Below, in pieces: positions 62,464 to 64,000 of a DNA stretch of 64,000 nucleotides. The DNA comes from Planctomycetota bacterium. Its GTDB lineage: Bacteria; Planctomycetota; Planctomycetia; Pirellulales; Pirellulaceae. The DNA lies in NCBI GenBank assembly GCA_026692865.1, contig JAPLNI010000025.1, forward strand, positions 220,309 to 284,308, in the 5' to 3' direction. Position 1 is the stretch's first letter; each line of letters begins with the position of its first letter. Position numbers and translations under genes: made by a program. The notes below the pieces were generated by a model. That model ran no database searches. It was given only the letters and a program-made list of their open reading frames with translations, and was not told the DNA's origin.

Positions 62464-62539
62464 CCTGAGCCGATGGCGCTAGCCACGGGTTTCGTCTATG
62501 CCACAATTTACCACACGGCACCCGAGGCTACGGCTCAGG
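62464..62539 (+). repeat. CCTGAGCC repeat, copy C (upstream of dnaX)
   Basis: Starts CCTGAGCCGATGGCGCTAGC as copies A and B, then diverges and is shorter (76 bp); ends GGCTACGGCTCAGG. Located between the second VWA gene and dnaX. Confidence 0.75.
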
Positions 62540-62668
62540 AAAAATGCCCTTTTTATCATTCCAGATAAAGAGGATGACGAGGGCGTGTGGACTTGCTTAG
62601 TTGGCGGCGTTGCGTCACATTCAAGGCAACAACTTTTATCCAGGTTTCTCGTTGGTGATGAATCATTT

Positions 62669-64000
62669 ATGCCCAAGGCTGCATCCGGCTCGAAAAAAGA
62701 AGCAAGCAACTCTCCGCAAGACGAAACCCCAGTCGCAGCAACAGTCGCAGCCCCAATCGCAACCTCCGGCTCCGCTGACGGCAAGTACACCGTCGTAGCA
62801 CGTCGATACCGTCCGCGAGACTTTTCTGAACTTGTTGGTCAGCAGACAGTCGTACAAGCGTTAACGACCGCGATTCAGACTAACCGCGTGGGGCATGCTT
62901 ATCTATTCACTGGTGCGCGTGGAGTGGGTAAGACGAGTTCAGCACGCATCTTTGCCAAAGCACTTAATGCCTCTGCCGATGGTTCTGGTGCCTTTGACCC
63001 CAACTCGGATGTCGCTCAGGCAATCGACTCGGGTGAAGATATGGACGTGTTGGAAATCGATGGTGCAAGCAACCGAGGTATCGACGAAATTCGACAACTT
63101 CGTGCGAGCGTTTCAGCTCGGCCCAGTCGATCGCCTTACAAAATTTATATCATCGACGAAGTCCACATGCTGACTGTGCAGGCCTTCAATGCGCTCCTAA
63201 AAACACTCGAAGAACCACCCCCGCACGTCAAGTTTATCTTCTGTACAACGGACCCAGAAAAAGTCCCCATCACGGTTTTGTCGCGTTGCCAACGTTTCGA
63301 CTTTGCACCGGTAAAAACCGATCAAATCCTGGAACGTCTCCAATTCATTTGTAAGAACGAAGGCGCAACAGCTGAACCCGAAGCACTCCAGTTGATCGCC
63401 AGACGTGCCGCGGGTTCAATGCGAGACAGCCAGTCCTTGTTGGAGCAAATTCTGAGTTTTGCCGATAGCAAGATCACCACCGCCACCGTTCATGAAATGC
63501 TCGGCACGGCTGACGAGTCGCGTCTTGCGGAGATTGCAGATGCACTGATCAATCGAGACAACGCACAGGTCCTGTTGCTGCTCCACCAAGCGGTCGAAGC
63601 CGGTGTCGATGCGGGGCAACTTGGCGAACAAATTTTGGGTTACCTTCGCGACATGATGACTATCGGTGTCGGTGCTTCGGTTGAACTGCTTCGGACGGCC
63701 AATCCGGCCCGGGAAGAAGAGCTAGCCGCTGCCGCCAAACGCTGGGGCACGATGACACTCCTTTCGTCCATTCAAATTCTCGATGAGTCGCTCGTGAAGA
63801 TGCGACACAGCACCCAAAGCCGAACGATCTTGGAAGTTGCAATGGTTCAAATTTGCCATCTCCAAGATCTTCAAGGATTGGCCGACCTCATCCGTGGTTT
63901 GCAAGCTGGTAAATCGCCACCAAAGATAGCAAACGCGTCCTCAACAACTGCGCCCGGCCATGTCGCTCCCGCTCCTGCTGCTCGGCAACAGTTATCGAGC
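62669..64000 (+). CDS. dnaX: DNA polymerase III subunits gamma/tau, N-terminal part (runs past window end)
   Basis: Clamp-loader ATPase. ATG at 62669, then a ~35-residue Ala/Pro/Ser-rich leader before YTVVARRYRPRDFSELVGQQ. Walker A is LFTGARGVGKTSSARI, Walker B IYIIDEVHML, sensor FCTTDPEKVP and the SRC box LSRCQRFDF. The segment that normally has four zinc Cys reads ALNASADGSGAFDPNSDVAQ: no Cys at all. The AAA+ lid and domain III follow; the C-terminal part is outside the window. Confidence 0.94.
   Translation, partial: MPKAASGSKKEASNSPQDETPVAATVAAPIATSGSADGKYTVVARRYRPRDFSELVGQQTVVQALTTAIQTNRVGHAYLFTGARGVGKTSSARIFAKALNASADGSGAFDPNSDVAQAIDSGEDMDVLEIDGASNRGIDEIRQLRASVSARPSRSPYKIYIIDEVHMLTVQAFNALLKTLEEPPPHVKFIFCTTDPEKVPITVLSRCQRFDFAPVKTDQILERLQFICKNEGATAEPEALQLIARRAAGSMRDSQSLLEQILSFADSKITTATVHEMLGTADESRLAEIADALINRDNAQVLLLLHQAVEAGVDAGQLGEQILGYLRDMMTIGVGASVELLRTANPAREEELAAAAKRWGTMTLLSSIQILDESLVKMRHSTQSRTILEVAMVQICHLQDLQGLADLIRGLQAGKSPPKIANASSTTAPGHVAPAPAARQQLSS

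Noticed and set aside
1..64000. tRNA, rRNA, CRISPR, integrase or intact IS
   Set aside because: Looked for T-loop sequences, evenly spaced direct repeats and transposase or integrase motifs on both strands; none found.

Overview
The window reads as chromosomal DNA of a planctomycete, most like the Pirellulaceae. This is inferred from protein content: an exported SHD1-domain protein, a PEP-CTERM protein, an exported ankyrin protein, two membrane-anchored VWA proteins of a style common in planctomycetes, a Cys-rich exported repeat protein, a CtaA/CtaB/ABC/DUF420/SCO oxidase-assembly operon, and many GTAG-type palindromic repeats between genes. No rRNA, tRNA, CRISPR array, prophage or intact insertion sequence was seen. 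Most genes are housekeeping.

Layout. 1-9.1 kb: 3' end of glmS, two unrecognised proteins, a nucleoside hydrolase (-), trpD, an SHD1 protein, a TrkA-C membrane protein coupled to a CE15-like esterase, and a receiver domain lacking its phospho-acceptor Asp (-). 9.3-21.2 kb: lysS, an ABC exporter whose permease is fused to a CPBP protease (-), rpsO-pnp, an ankyrin protein, a PEP-CTERM protein (-). 21.7-29.3 kb: purC between two inverted copies of a ~102-bp repeat, the rpmF-fabD-fabG-acpP-fabF lipid cluster, csrA with an ECF sigma factor (-), and hemW. 29.4-41.8 kb, all on the minus strand: an ADP-ribosylglycohydrolase-like protein, nusA-infB-rbfA, an endonuclease III-like domain with a histone H1-like tail, yebC, and hisD-hisC-hisB.

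42.2-50.0 kb is a tightly overlapping plus-strand operon: a dihaem cytochrome c lipoprotein, heme A synthase, heme O synthase, an ABC ATPase, a DUF420/CtaM-like protein, a Tat-exported TIM-barrel protein, an ABC permease and SCO. It looks like a haem/copper oxidase maturation unit with its own ABC transporter. 50.2-64 kb holds a CPXCG protein, a DUF188 protein, a 789-residue acidic protein of unknown function, an RluA-type pseudouridine synthase, a P-loop protein, the Cys-rich exported protein, a RimB-like protease, a DUF971 protein, an exported protein, two VWA proteins and the start of dnaX.

The least expected signal is the repeat population. Three elements at 17.9, 26.6 and 53.4 kb are each exactly 83 bp, begin with GTAGC, end with GCTAC or GCGAC, and carry one hairpin at each end with a variable middle. 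This is the architecture of REPIN dimers mobilised by RAYT transposases. Two of them have altered gene ends: one supplies the stop codon of the pseudouridine synthase gene and one encodes the tail of the ECF sigma factor. At least three further repeat families are present.
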